A stretch of DNA of 36,568 bases from an uncultured Clostridia bacterium (GCA_937930535.1 CALGKJ010000167.1:1-36568); one strand, 5' to 3'. Positions 26,413 through 35,106 are shown, numbered from the stretch's first letter. A program made the numbers and translations. Notes: generated from the sequence alone by a model not told the origin.

Positions 26413-26513
26413 TATAGCTAAGACGCTCTAAAGTTGAAAATGCTTTCAACTAAAAGCCTCTAAGCTCTATGAGAGAAACAACTAGAAAAACTCAATTTTT
26501 AGAGTTGGTTATC
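26413..26513 (+). repeat. Structured tandem repeat, copy 2 (glpP upstream region)
   Basis: Offset 102 bases from copy 1. From GCTAAGAC to GAAAAACT (76 bases) only six positions differ. Hairpin A keeps its inner stem, GTTGAAA with TTTCAAC, and its internal loop. The A-U pair 26323-26355 of copy 1 is G-C here (26425-26457). Hairpin B is GAGAAACAACT (26473-26483) with AGTTGGTTATC (26503-26513), 9 of 11 paired; the U-A pair 26377-26404 of copy 1 is C-G here (26479-26507). A TATAAT follows at 26514-26519. Confidence 0.85.
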
Positions 26514-26519
26514 TATAAT
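26514..26519 (+). promoter_or_regulatory. Candidate -10 box for the glpP-glpK transcript
   Basis: Consensus TATAAT, 41 bases before the GTG of glpP, directly after repeat copy 2. No consensus -35 box (CTCAAT at 26492-26497, 16 bases upstream). If this is the promoter, the repeats are upstream DNA elements rather than a transcribed leader. Confidence 0.45.
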
Positions 26520-26554
26520 GACATGAGATTATTGATACTTATGGAGGTAATACA

Positions 26555-27121
26555 GTGGGGTCATTATTTTATAGCAAAATACATGCCTGTCCAATAATAG
26601 CGGCAGTTACTGATATGGAAAAGCTAAAAGAGGCAGTAGCTTCACCCTGTGAGATTGTATTTATGCTTACAGGAAACATCTTTAACATCAGGGAAGCTGT
26701 ACAGGAAATAAAACAAAACCACAAAATGGTATTTGTACATTTAGATCTTTTAGAAGGGTTATCCAAGGATTCCACAGCCATTAAATATTTAAACAAGACT
26801 ATTGAACCAGATGGTATAATTACAATTAAAAGCGGCTTAATAAAAATTGCCAGGGAAATGGGTATGTTCGCTATACAAAGGCTGTTCTTTGTAGATTCAT
26901 TATCAGTAGAATCAGGCATTAAGACTGTAAATAATTCTAAGCCTGATGCAATAGAAATAATGCCGGGTATTATGCATAGTGTGACATCGAGAGTATGCAA
27001 TGAAGTTAGAATTCCTGTAATCACAGGAGGTCTAATTAATGATAAGGATGATGTTATTGCTTGCTTAAAAGCTGGAGCTATGGGCATATCGACTAGTAAT
27101 AAGGAAAACTGGTATTTATAA
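26555..27121 (+). CDS. glpP: GlpP-type glycerol-3-phosphate-responsive antiterminator
   Basis: An RNA-binding regulator that, with glycerol 3-phosphate, lets transcription pass leader terminators of glp genes (known from Bacillus subtilis). The 188-residue protein shows the family sequence from CPIIAAVTDMEKL (residues 11-23) through VFVHLDLLEGLSKD, DGIITIKSGLI and DAIEIMPGIMHSV to VITGGLINDKDDV and AGAMGISTSN, in a TIM-barrel-like arrangement. The GTG start follows TGGAGGTAA. It is 12 bases upstream of glpK, clearly an operon. A likely target, a leader terminator, lies downstream of glpK. Confidence 0.93.
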   Translation: MGSLFYSKIHACPIIAAVTDMEKLKEAVASPCEIVFMLTGNIFNIREAVQEIKQNHKMVFVHLDLLEGLSKDSTAIKYLNKTIEPDGIITIKSGLIKIAREMGMFAIQRLFFVDSLSVESGIKTVNNSKPDAIEIMPGIMHSVTSRVCNEVRIPVITGGLINDKDDVIACLKAGAMGISTSNKENWYL

Positions 27122-28633
<1,512 letters not shown>

Positions 28634-28671
28634 ATAGCTTTACTATTTATAGTAAATGTGATAGATTTATA

Positions 28672-28701
28672 TTGAAACAATCATTATTTGATTAATATAT
28701 A
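28672..28701 (+). promoter_or_regulatory. Possible promoter between glpK and the flavoprotein genes
   Basis: TTGAAA (28672-28677), then 17 or 18 bases, then ATATAT/TATATA (28695-28701). This would give a short leader carrying the attenuator hairpin. Confidence 0.45.
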
Positions 28702-28717
28702 GGCTTAGAGTTAGAGA

Positions 28718-28770
28718 GCCGCACTAATTACCTATGGAATGATAGGTTTAATTGGTGTGGTTTTTATTTT
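28718..28770 (+). promoter_or_regulatory. Attenuator/terminator in the leader of the glp oxidoreductase genes, candidate GlpP target
   Basis: CCGCACTAATT (28719-28729) pairs with AATTGGTGTGG (28750-28760) over 11 positions (including G-U), extended by CCTAT (28731-28735) with ATAGG (28742-28746). TTTTTATTTT follows directly. It lies inside a glycerol regulon, about 20 bases before the AGGAGGGG ribosome site. In Bacillus, GlpP acts on just such leader terminators before glpD. Confidence 0.8.
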
Positions 28771-28801
28771 GCTCAATCAATGTTTCTTAGGAGGGGTATG
28801 T

Positions 28802-30238
28802 ATGTATGATGTAGTTATAGTAGGAGCAGGAATAATAGGGACATTTATAGCTAGAGAGCTTTCACGGTATAAGCTTAAAATAGCTGTGCTGGATAAGCTT
28901 AATGACGTAGCCTGTGCTACAACCAAGGCAAATAGTGCCATAATACACTGCGGGTATGATGCAAAGCCGGGGACGCTTAAGGCAAAGCTTAATGTTTTAG
29001 GAAATCCTATGTTTGACAGCATATGTGAGGAATTGGATGTTCATTTTAAGAGAGTTGGCTCTTTGGTGCTTGCTTTTAATGATGAGGAAATGAATACTCT
29101 AAATGAGCTTTACCAAAGAGGGATTCAAAATGGTCTGAAAAATATATATGTGGTGGAAAAAGAGCAGCTTAAGAGCCTGGAGCCAAATTTAAGTGACAGT
29201 GCTGCAGGTGCGCTATATGCACCTGACTGTGGTATAATAGGACCCTTTGAACTGGCTGTAGCACTGGCAGAAAATGCAGTGGAAAACGGAGTTGAGCTGT
29301 TGTTGAATACAGAGGTATCAGCTATTGAAAAGAATGACGAGCTTTTTAAAGTACAAACAACCGCAGGGGTTATAAAAGCACGCTATATAATAAATTGTGC
29401 AGGAGTACACGCAGACCATATAAATAACATGGTATCAAAGGAATGGTTTAAAATAACACCCAGAAGAGGTCAGTATTTTGTACTTGATAAAAGCGCAGGG
29501 GACTTAGTAAGCAAGGTTATTTTTCAATGTCCCACTAAAATGGGCAAGGGCGTACTGGTTCTTCCTACTGTTCATGGAAATATACTTGTAGGACCGGATT
29601 CAGAAGATATAGAAGACAAGCAGAATCTAGAGACTACCATGGAAAGGCTGGAGCATGTAAGGACAGCGGCTATGAAGAGTATACAGAATATACCCTTTGA
29701 TAAGAGCATTACATCCTTTACGGGGCTCAGAGCATCAGCTGAAAAGGGAGATTTTATAATAGAAGAAAGTAACGATGTAAAAGGTTTAATAAATGTAGCA
29801 GGTATCGAATCACCTGGACTTTCTGCTTCGCCAGCCATCGCTCAGTATGTAGTACAGTTAATAAAAGAAATTAATGGAGGCTTTGCAGAAAAAGAAGACT
29901 TTAATCCACATAGAAAAAAGGTAATGAGATTCATTGAATTAGGAGATAAGGAAAAGGCAGAGCTTATTAAAAATGATCCAAGCTATGGAAGAATAATTTG
30001 CAGATGTGAATTGATTACAGAGGGTGAGATTGTAGATGCAATACATAGAAAGGCAGGAGCTGCTACCTTGGATGGTGTAAAAAGAAGAGTAAGACCTGGT
30101 ATGGGACGATGTCAGGGAGGCTTTTGTAGTCCTAGGGTAATGGAGATATTAGCCAGAGAGCTTAACAAGGATATTCTGGAAATAGTTAAGGACAGCAGGG
30201 CTTCAAAAATACTTACAGGTATTACTAAAGAACAGTAG
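28802..30238 (+). CDS. GlpA-like FAD-dependent oxidoreductase with BFD-type [2Fe-2S] domain
   Basis: Probable catalytic subunit of an anaerobic glycerol-3-phosphate dehydrogenase making dihydroxyacetone phosphate. The N-terminal DAO-type flavoprotein domain starts YDVVIVGAGIIGTFIARELS (GXGXXG). The C-terminal 90 residues form a BFD-like Fer2 domain: CRCE (near 401), then GMGRCQGGFC, giving CXC and CX4C cluster ligands. 478 residues. The ATG at 28802 lies just after AGGAGGGG; the longer in-frame reading from 28739 starts inside the terminator hairpin. It is followed by two genes of the same set. Related LhgO-type hydroxyglutarate oxidases are an alternative, but the neighbours favour glycerol 3-phosphate. 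Confidence 0.88.
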   Translation: MYDVVIVGAGIIGTFIARELSRYKLKIAVLDKLNDVACATTKANSAIIHCGYDAKPGTLKAKLNVLGNPMFDSICEELDVHFKRVGSLVLAFNDEEMNTLNELYQRGIQNGLKNIYVVEKEQLKSLEPNLSDSAAGALYAPDCGIIGPFELAVALAENAVENGVELLLNTEVSAIEKNDELFKVQTTAGVIKARYIINCAGVHADHINNMVSKEWFKITPRRGQYFVLDKSAGDLVSKVIFQCPTKMGKGVLVLPTVHGNILVGPDSEDIEDKQNLETTMERLEHVRTAAMKSIQNIPFDKSITSFTGLRASAEKGDFIIEESNDVKGLINVAGIESPGLSASPAIAQYVVQLIKEINGGFAEKEDFNPHRKKVMRFIELGDKEKAELIKNDPSYGRIICRCELITEGEIVDAIHRKAGAATLDGVKRRVRPGMGRCQGGFCSPRVMEILARELNKDILEIVKDSRASKILTGITKEQ

Positions 30239-30256
30239 GAGAGAGGAGGTATAACT

Positions 30257-31516
30257 ATGTATGATGTAGCGGTTATAGGCGGCGGGCCGGCAGGCTTGGC
30301 TGCGGCAATAGAAGCCAGAAGAAACGGCATACAAAATATTCTGGTAATCGAAAGAGACCGTGAGCTGGGAGGCATATTGCAGCAGTGTATTCATAACGGC
30401 TTTGGACTCCATATATTCAAGGAGGAGCTGACAGGGCCTGAATATGCAGAGCGATTTGTAAATGAGCTAAATGAGCTTGGCATAGAATATAAGCTGGACA
30501 GTATGGTGTTGGAAATAACTAAAGATAAAAAAGTTCATTATGTCAATTCAAAGGACGGCTTTGTATCAATACAAGCCAAGTCAATTATTCTTGCAATGGG
30601 ATGCAGAGAAAGAACAAGAGGAGCTATTGGCGTTGCAGGCACACGTCCGGCAGGGGTATTTACCGCAGGTACGGCTCAAAGATATCTCAATATGGAAGGC
30701 TATATGGTGGGAAAAAAGATTGTAATATTAGGCTCTGGAGATATAGGACTTATTATGGCAAGAAGGCTTACTCTTGAAGGAGCGGAAGTAAAAATAGTCC
30801 TTGAAAGGATGCCATATCCCGGCGGACTGACAAGAAATATAGTACAATGCCTTAATGACTATAATATACCCCTGAAGGTTTCCCATACTATATCAAGCAT
30901 AAAGGGCAAGGACAGAGTTGAGGGAGTTACCATAGTCCAATTGGACGAGTCAGGCAGAATAATACCCGGCAGTGAGCAGTTTATGGAATGTGATACACTA
31001 ATACTTTCTGTGGGCTTGATACCCGAAAATGAGCTTTCTGAAAAGCTTGAAATGAGGCTTGATAAAGTCACTAAAGGTCCATACGTAAATGAAGCTATGG
31101 AAACCAGTGTCAGCGGCATATTCGCATGCGGCAACGTTGTGCATGTTCACGATATAGTAGACTATGTAACAGAGGAAAGCCGTATAGCAGGGAGAAATGC
31201 TGCAAAATATGCAAAGGGCGAGCTTAAGACAGAGGGACGGCTTGTCGAAACTGTACCAGGTAATGGTATAAGCTATATAGTACCTCATACAATAAGAGTC
31301 AATAATATAGAAAATAAAGTTGATTTGCTTATGAGAGTCAGACAAGTATTTCATGATGTAAGGATGATAATAAAAGCAGATGGAGAAAAAATCAGGGAAA
31401 TCAAGAAAAGCCATCTCTTACCAGGCGAAATGGAAAGAGTAAGTCTTGATATAAAGGCTTTAACTTGCAAAAACATTGCAAAGCTTGAAGTAGAGATATG
31501 TGAGGGGGAAGAGTAA
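30257..31516 (+). CDS. FAD/NAD-dependent oxidoreductase, second subunit of the glp set
   Basis: A pyridine-nucleotide-disulfide-type flavoprotein of 419 residues. It has an N-terminal FAD site, VIGGGPAGLAAAIEA (residues 6-20), a second nucleotide-binding site, IVILGSGDIGLIMARRL (about 154-170), and a third FAD contact, GIFACGNVVHVHDIVDYV (about 287-304). It lacks the CXXC pair of true disulfide reductases. It probably passes electrons from the first subunit to NAD or another carrier. The gene starts 18 bases after the previous stop with AGGAGG, and its stop overlaps the next start (TAATG), so the three genes are co-translated. Confidence 0.87.
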   Translation: MYDVAVIGGGPAGLAAAIEARRNGIQNILVIERDRELGGILQQCIHNGFGLHIFKEELTGPEYAERFVNELNELGIEYKLDSMVLEITKDKKVHYVNSKDGFVSIQAKSIILAMGCRERTRGAIGVAGTRPAGVFTAGTAQRYLNMEGYMVGKKIVILGSGDIGLIMARRLTLEGAEVKIVLERMPYPGGLTRNIVQCLNDYNIPLKVSHTISSIKGKDRVEGVTIVQLDESGRIIPGSEQFMECDTLILSVGLIPENELSEKLEMRLDKVTKGPYVNEAMETSVSGIFACGNVVHVHDIVDYVTEESRIAGRNAAKYAKGELKTEGRLVETVPGNGISYIVPHTIRVNNIENKVDLLMRVRQVFHDVRMIIKADGEKIREIKKSHLLPGEMERVSLDIKALTCKNIAKLEVEICEGEE

Positions 31517-31881
31517 TGAGCTGCAAGGAAATTATATGCATTGTCTGCCCCATGGGCTGCCATCTTCAGGTTGCAGAAAATCCAAATATGGAGGAGGTCT
31601 ATGAAGTAGCTGGCAACAAATGCCCGAGAGGTAAAGTTTATGGAATAAATGAAATGGTTAACCCTACAAGGGTACTTACCACAACAATAAAAATAGAAAA
31701 TGCCCCATTAAAAAGGCTGCCGGTAAAAACCAATGGAGTAGTGCCAAAGGATAAGATATTCCAATGCATGGAGGTTATAAATAAGGTTAAGGTAGCTTCA
31801 CCTGTAAATATGGGGGATGTAATAGTAAGCAATATATTAAACACAGGTGTTGATATAGTTGCTTCAAGAAGCATGAGATAA
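31516..31881 (+). CDS. DUF1667 protein, third member of the glp oxidoreductase set
   Basis: A 121-residue protein with an N-terminal cysteine cluster: CIVCPMGC (Cys 8, 11, 15) and CPRG (Cys 33), suggesting a metal or iron-sulfur site. The C-terminal half (about 50-121) is a small alpha/beta domain without recognised catalytic residues. DUF1667 genes are typically found beside the two flavoprotein genes, as here, so it is probably a small electron-transfer or assembly subunit. The start overlaps the upstream stop by one base, with GAGGGGGAAG as ribosome site. A strong terminator follows, closing the glycerol unit. Confidence 0.85.
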   Translation: MSCKEIICIVCPMGCHLQVAENPNMEEVYEVAGNKCPRGKVYGINEMVNPTRVLTTTIKIENAPLKRLPVKTNGVVPKDKIFQCMEVINKVKVASPVNMGDVIVSNILNTGVDIVASRSMR

Positions 31882-31882
31882 C

Positions 31883-31926
31883 AAAGCTTCTTTCTGCTGA
31901 TAGTTTGGCAGAAAGAAGCTTTTTAT
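31883..31926 (+). terminator. Terminator closing the glycerol gene cluster
   Basis: AAAGCTTCTTTCTGC (31883-31897) pairs with GCAGAAAGAAGCTTT (31908-31922), 15 bp, followed by a T-run. Confidence 0.95.
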
Positions 31927-32027
31927 ATTTTTACTTGCACCCCAATATGTTATAATTATATAAGTGGCAGTATGCGTAAACTGTATATGCTGCTGTTATC
32001 ATTAATATTTATAATATGGAGAACGCA

Positions 32028-32912
32028 ATGTTTGGATATGTGATGCCGGATAAACCGGAAATGAAAATAAAGGAATTTGAACTGTTCAGGGCATACTACT
32101 GCGGTGTATGCAAGTCTATGGGAAGAAATTTTGGAGTACTGTCACGCTTTGCATTAAACTATGATTCAGTTTTCTTAGGCTTATTTTTATCATCTGTTAA
32201 TAAGCGCAAAGCTGTTATTAGGAAAGAAGCCTGCTTTGCCAATCCCTTTAAAAAGAAATTTATTGCAAGGGACAACAAATATATAGATTATGCAGCAGAC
32301 ATTAATGTGATTTTGACGTATTATAAATTAAGGGATAATTGGGATGATGAGAAAAACATTCCTTCATTATTGGGTAGCGGAGCTTTTAGCAGAGGATATA
32401 AAAAAGCTAAAAAAAGAAACCCAGATATTGAAGCTGCTATTGGAAAATCTATAAAGGAATTGTCTGATTTAGAAAAACAAAAGTGCTGTTCAATGGATAA
32501 GGCGGCAGAGCCCTTTGCTTTAATGATGGCAGACATATTATCCTCTGGATACGAGGGAGCGAAAAAGTCCGTTAAGGATTCTCTAAGCTGGGCAGGGTAT
32601 AATATGGGAAAGTGGATATACCTAATTGATGCATATGATGATATAAAAAAGGATGCCAAGTCAAATAGCTATAATCCTTTAATACTCCAGTTTGATTATA
32701 AGCCAGAACAGGACATTGAAGAATTTAAAACCAGTATAAAAGAGCATGTAAGCTTTAATCTTATTCACACCATGAGTCAGGTGGCAAACACCGTAGAGCT
32801 TTTAGATATTGATAACAAAGGAATTATTGAAAATATAGCTTATCTTGGAATGTACAAAAAGACAGAACAGATAATGCATAATTGCATAGATAATAAGTGT
32901 AAAAATTCGTAG
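32028..32912 (+). CDS. DUF5685 family protein, unknown function
   Basis: A 294-residue, mostly helical soluble protein. It begins MFGYVMPDKPEMKIKEFELF, followed by YYCGVCKSMG (Cys near residues 23 and 26), a pattern I associate with the DUF5685 family of Firmicutes. Further cysteines are near 61, 149-150 (KCCS) and the C-terminus (HNCIDNKCKN), so a metal site is possible. The ATG at 32028 is chosen because GGAG (32017-32020) precedes it and the family begins MFGYV; an ATG at 32016 has no ribosome site. A J-domain gene follows 31 bases downstream, suggesting a client or partner relationship. No enzymatic motif is recognised. Confidence 0.82.
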   Translation: MFGYVMPDKPEMKIKEFELFRAYYCGVCKSMGRNFGVLSRFALNYDSVFLGLFLSSVNKRKAVIRKEACFANPFKKKFIARDNKYIDYAADINVILTYYKLRDNWDDEKNIPSLLGSGAFSRGYKKAKKRNPDIEAAIGKSIKELSDLEKQKCCSMDKAAEPFALMMADILSSGYEGAKKSVKDSLSWAGYNMGKWIYLIDAYDDIKKDAKSNSYNPLILQFDYKPEQDIEEFKTSIKEHVSFNLIHTMSQVANTVELLDIDNKGIIENIAYLGMYKKTEQIMHNCIDNKCKNS

Positions 32913-32943
32913 ATTCATAATATTACAAAAGGAGTGGCTGATT

Positions 32944-33579
32944 ATGAGAAATCCTTATGAGGTGCTGGGTATAAGGGATGGTGCAAGTATTGAAGAAATA
33001 AAGGCTGCATATAAAGAGCTGGTAAAAAGATATCATCCTGATCAATATATGAACAATCCTTTGTCAGACTTGGCTCAGGAAAAATTAAAGGAAATAAACG
33101 AGGCATATGATTATTTGATAAAAAAAGCTGGGGGAAACACTTATCAACATGCGAATAATCAAGGCAGAAATAATAGCTACAGCTATAACGGCAGCAGTAG
33201 CGGAGAACATAAAACCAGCTATGAACAGGTAAGAAGCTTTATAAATAGCGGCAATATTGCAGCCGCTGAGGATATACTTCAAAGAATTGGTGCAAGAGAT
33301 GCAGAGTGGTATTATCTATCAGGCTTGGTGTTTATGAGAAAGGGCTGGTATAATGAAGCCTTTTCAAGCTTGCAGACAGCAGTTAACATGGCTCCAAACA
33401 ATTATGAGTACAGAGATGCTATGAATAGATTGGCAAATTCAAACAGGCATTATCAGTCTACCGTACACAACAGAAGGGGCTATAGAAATGACCCGGATAT
33501 GTGTTCCATTTGTCAGTGCCTTATTTGTACAGACTGCTGCTGTGAATGTGCCGGCGGGGACTTTATTAGCTGCTGTTAA
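32944..33579 (+). CDS. DnaJ-domain protein with cysteine-rich C-terminus
   Basis: A co-chaperone-like protein of 211 residues. The J domain (residues 1-60) has the essential HPD motif in RYHPDQYM. A Gly/Asn/Ser-rich linker (about 62-90) leads to a short helical, TPR-like region (about 92-160: YEQVRSFINSGNIAAAEDIL, AEWYYLSGLVFMRKGWYNEA). The last 30 residues hold nine or ten cysteines (MCSICQCLICTDCCCECAGG, then SCC), unlike the DnaJ zinc finger. It presumably recruits DnaK to a specific client, probably the DUF5685 protein encoded just upstream. The ATG follows AAAGGAGTGG. It is not the housekeeping DnaJ. Confidence 0.88.
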   Translation: MRNPYEVLGIRDGASIEEIKAAYKELVKRYHPDQYMNNPLSDLAQEKLKEINEAYDYLIKKAGGNTYQHANNQGRNNSYSYNGSSSGEHKTSYEQVRSFINSGNIAAAEDILQRIGARDAEWYYLSGLVFMRKGWYNEAFSSLQTAVNMAPNNYEYRDAMNRLANSNRHYQSTVHNRRGYRNDPDMCSICQCLICTDCCCECAGGDFISCC

Positions 33580-33680
33580 AAAGTCGGGTCAGCTACTTTT
33601 TCACACTGGCTAATATGAAAATAAAGCTGCGTCTGTCTAGGGTCACTTCCTGAGACTTGCTTTCTTTTCATTCATTACTG

Positions 33681-33709
33681 ATTTAAAGTTGGGTAGACCA
33701 ACTTTAAAT
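33681..33709. promoter_or_regulatory. 12-bp perfect inverted repeat upstream of the membrane protein gene
   Basis: ATTTAAAGTTGG (33681-33692), loop GTAGA, CCAACTTTAAAT (33698-33709). No T-run follows on either strand, so it is not an ordinary terminator. It ends 7 bases before the ribosome site GTTAGGGGG, so it is either an operator or an RNA hairpin that affects translation or message stability. Confidence 0.6.
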
Positions 33710-33727
33710 AAAGGTTAGGGGGATTAA

Positions 33728-34246
33728 ATGAGTAGAAAAATTGCTTTCGGCGGAATTTTTTCAGCTATTTCTTTTATAATGGTGTATTTTGCAGGGATAC
33801 TGCCATCGGGCAGGCTTGCATTATATGCTGCAAGCTCTTTTCCAACAGCGTTTATGCTAATTGAGTTTGGGGCAGCCTCAGCTTTAAGCGTATATTTGGT
33901 TGCAGGCAGCTTATCCTATATACTGTTGGGCGATATTAACGCAATGATTCCATATGCAATATTTTTCGGGTACTATAGCGTAGCCAAATTTTATATAGAA
34001 AAGGTAAGAAAACCCATATTGGAGATATTATTAAAGCTGCTGCTATTCAACATTATTTTAGCCGCTTCTTATTTTGTATATATGAATTTGCTTGTTGCAG
34101 ATTTGCCGTTGAAAAATATATCTAACATTAATATTTGGCTTGCAGTAATAATTGCTGTATTACAGCTTGCGTTTATAGTATACGACTATGTTTTTACCAG
34201 AGTAATCATGTTTTACCAGGAAAAGATGAGATTTACAAGATGGTAG
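33728..34246 (+). CDS. Small integral membrane protein of unknown function
   Basis: A 172-residue protein with about five or six hydrophobic segments: near 6-25, 30-58 (two), 68-85, 98-118 and 138-155. The N-terminal pattern (AFGGIFSAISFIMVYFAGILPSG) is reminiscent of ECF-transporter S components and related prokaryotic membrane proteins, but no ligand signature is recognised. The tail is basic (EKMRFTRW). The start follows GTTAGGGGGATTAA. It is separated from the J-domain gene by 148 bases holding an inverted repeat, and has its own terminator. Confidence 0.75.
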   Translation: MSRKIAFGGIFSAISFIMVYFAGILPSGRLALYAASSFPTAFMLIEFGAASALSVYLVAGSLSYILLGDINAMIPYAIFFGYYSVAKFYIEKVRKPILEILLKLLLFNIILAASYFVYMNLLVADLPLKNISNINIWLAVIIAVLQLAFIVYDYVFTRVIMFYQEKMRFTRW

Positions 34247-34273
34247 TATGCTTTAAAGTTATATTTGGCTATA

Positions 34274-34313
34274 AAAATGCAGTTCCTTAGATAGTTGGAA
34301 CTGTATTTTTTAT
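34274..34313 (+). terminator. Terminator after the membrane protein gene
   Basis: AAATGCAGTTCC (34275-34286) pairs with GGAACTGTATTT (34297-34308), with one G-U pair, followed by a T-run. Confidence 0.9.
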
Positions 34314-34335
34314 AAACATTGAAGGGAGAAAAATA

Positions 34336-35106
34336 ATGAAAAAAAGATTTTTTGTAGTCGTTGCTTGCATAATAATAATTTTAGCATTGGCTTCTTTATA
34401 TCAGACATCTAATAATACTGATAAAACCAATAGTAATACTAATAGTAATACTAATAGTAATGCATTTACCGACAAAACAGAAATGCCTGCAACAGAAGAA
34501 ACCAAAGAGACTGTTGAGGAGACTTTGCTTATTGATAAAATTCTTTCAGGTCATGATGAGGATCAGGATGGTATAGATGATTTTGAAGATATTATTTTGG
34601 GAGCGAGAAAGGATGCCGCTAATAAGCCTTCCTATAGAAGTGCTTATTATAGGGGAGGATATCCGCCTGAAGATGAAGGCGTATGTACAGATGTTATATG
34701 GCGGTCTTTTTTGGAAGCAGGATATAATCTAAAGGATATGGTGGATAAGGATATTAAAAGTAATACTAGGGATTATAAAAGAGTTACGGAATCAGGCGGA
34801 CCCGATCCAAATATTGATTTTAGGCGGGTTCCAAATCTTGCTGTATTTTTCAGCAAGACAGCACAGAAGCTGACTATTGAGGTAAAACCAGGTGATATAG
34901 AAAACCTTAAAAAATGGCAGGGGGGAGATATAGTAGTCTTTGGAGGAAGAACAAAGCATATAGCCATAATTTCGGATAAAAGAAGACCTGATGGAGTACC
35001 ATATATAATACATAACGGAGGACCATATACTAAGGAGGAGGATGCACTAATATACTGGGACAGCATTTCAAGGATATCTCATCATTTCAGGTGGATTAAA
35101 AATTAG
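34336..35106 (+). CDS. Secreted or membrane-anchored DUF1287 protein with a calcium-loop-like motif
   Basis: A 256-residue extracytoplasmic protein. Residues 5-22 are a signal anchor. A low-complexity Asn/Ser/Thr spacer (about 26-45) follows. Near residues 72-85 is DEDQDGIDDFED, which fits an EF-hand/dockerin-type calcium loop (D-D-D-G-D-E). The DUF1287 domain (about 95-255) has the candidate cysteine in DEGVCTDVIWR, a histidine in RTKHIAIISD and a second histidine in YIIHNGG, consistent with an NlpC/P60-like papain fold. It may act on cell-wall peptides or on an amide bond; no substrate is known. The ATG follows GAAGGGAG. Confidence 0.82.
   Translation: MKKRFFVVVACIIIILALASLYQTSNNTDKTNSNTNSNTNSNAFTDKTEMPATEETKETVEETLLIDKILSGHDEDQDGIDDFEDIILGARKDAANKPSYRSAYYRGGYPPEDEGVCTDVIWRSFLEAGYNLKDMVDKDIKSNTRDYKRVTESGGPDPNIDFRRVPNLAVFFSKTAQKLTIEVKPGDIENLKKWQGGDIVVFGGRTKHIAIISDKRRPDGVPYIIHNGGPYTKEEDALIYWDSISRISHHFRWIKN
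34429..34462 (+). repeat. In-frame 12-bp tandem repeat (NSNT)
   Basis: AATAGTAATACT occurs at 34429-34440 and 34441-34452, with a nearly complete third copy from 34453. Each unit encodes four residues (Asn-Ser-Asn-Thr) in the spacer after the signal anchor, so copy number could vary without a frameshift. Confidence 0.85.

Noticed and set aside
26311-26513. Tandem glycine, c-di-GMP (GEMM) or T-box riboswitch
   Set aside because: The conserved core sequences of these classes (for example the T-box TGG bulge region or the GEMM tetraloop-receptor sequences) are not present in the repeats.
26311-26513. CRISPR array
   Set aside because: Only two long units in direct tandem, with internal hairpins and no short repeat-unique spacer pattern.
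28739-30238. Longer reading of the GlpA-like gene from 28739
   Set aside because: It begins inside the terminator hairpin and has no ribosome site; the ATG at 28802 after AGGAGGGG starts the FAD-binding strand as expected.
34429-34462. Minisatellite or mobile element insertion
   Set aside because: Only three short in-frame units encoding a hydrophilic spacer; no target duplication or transposase.
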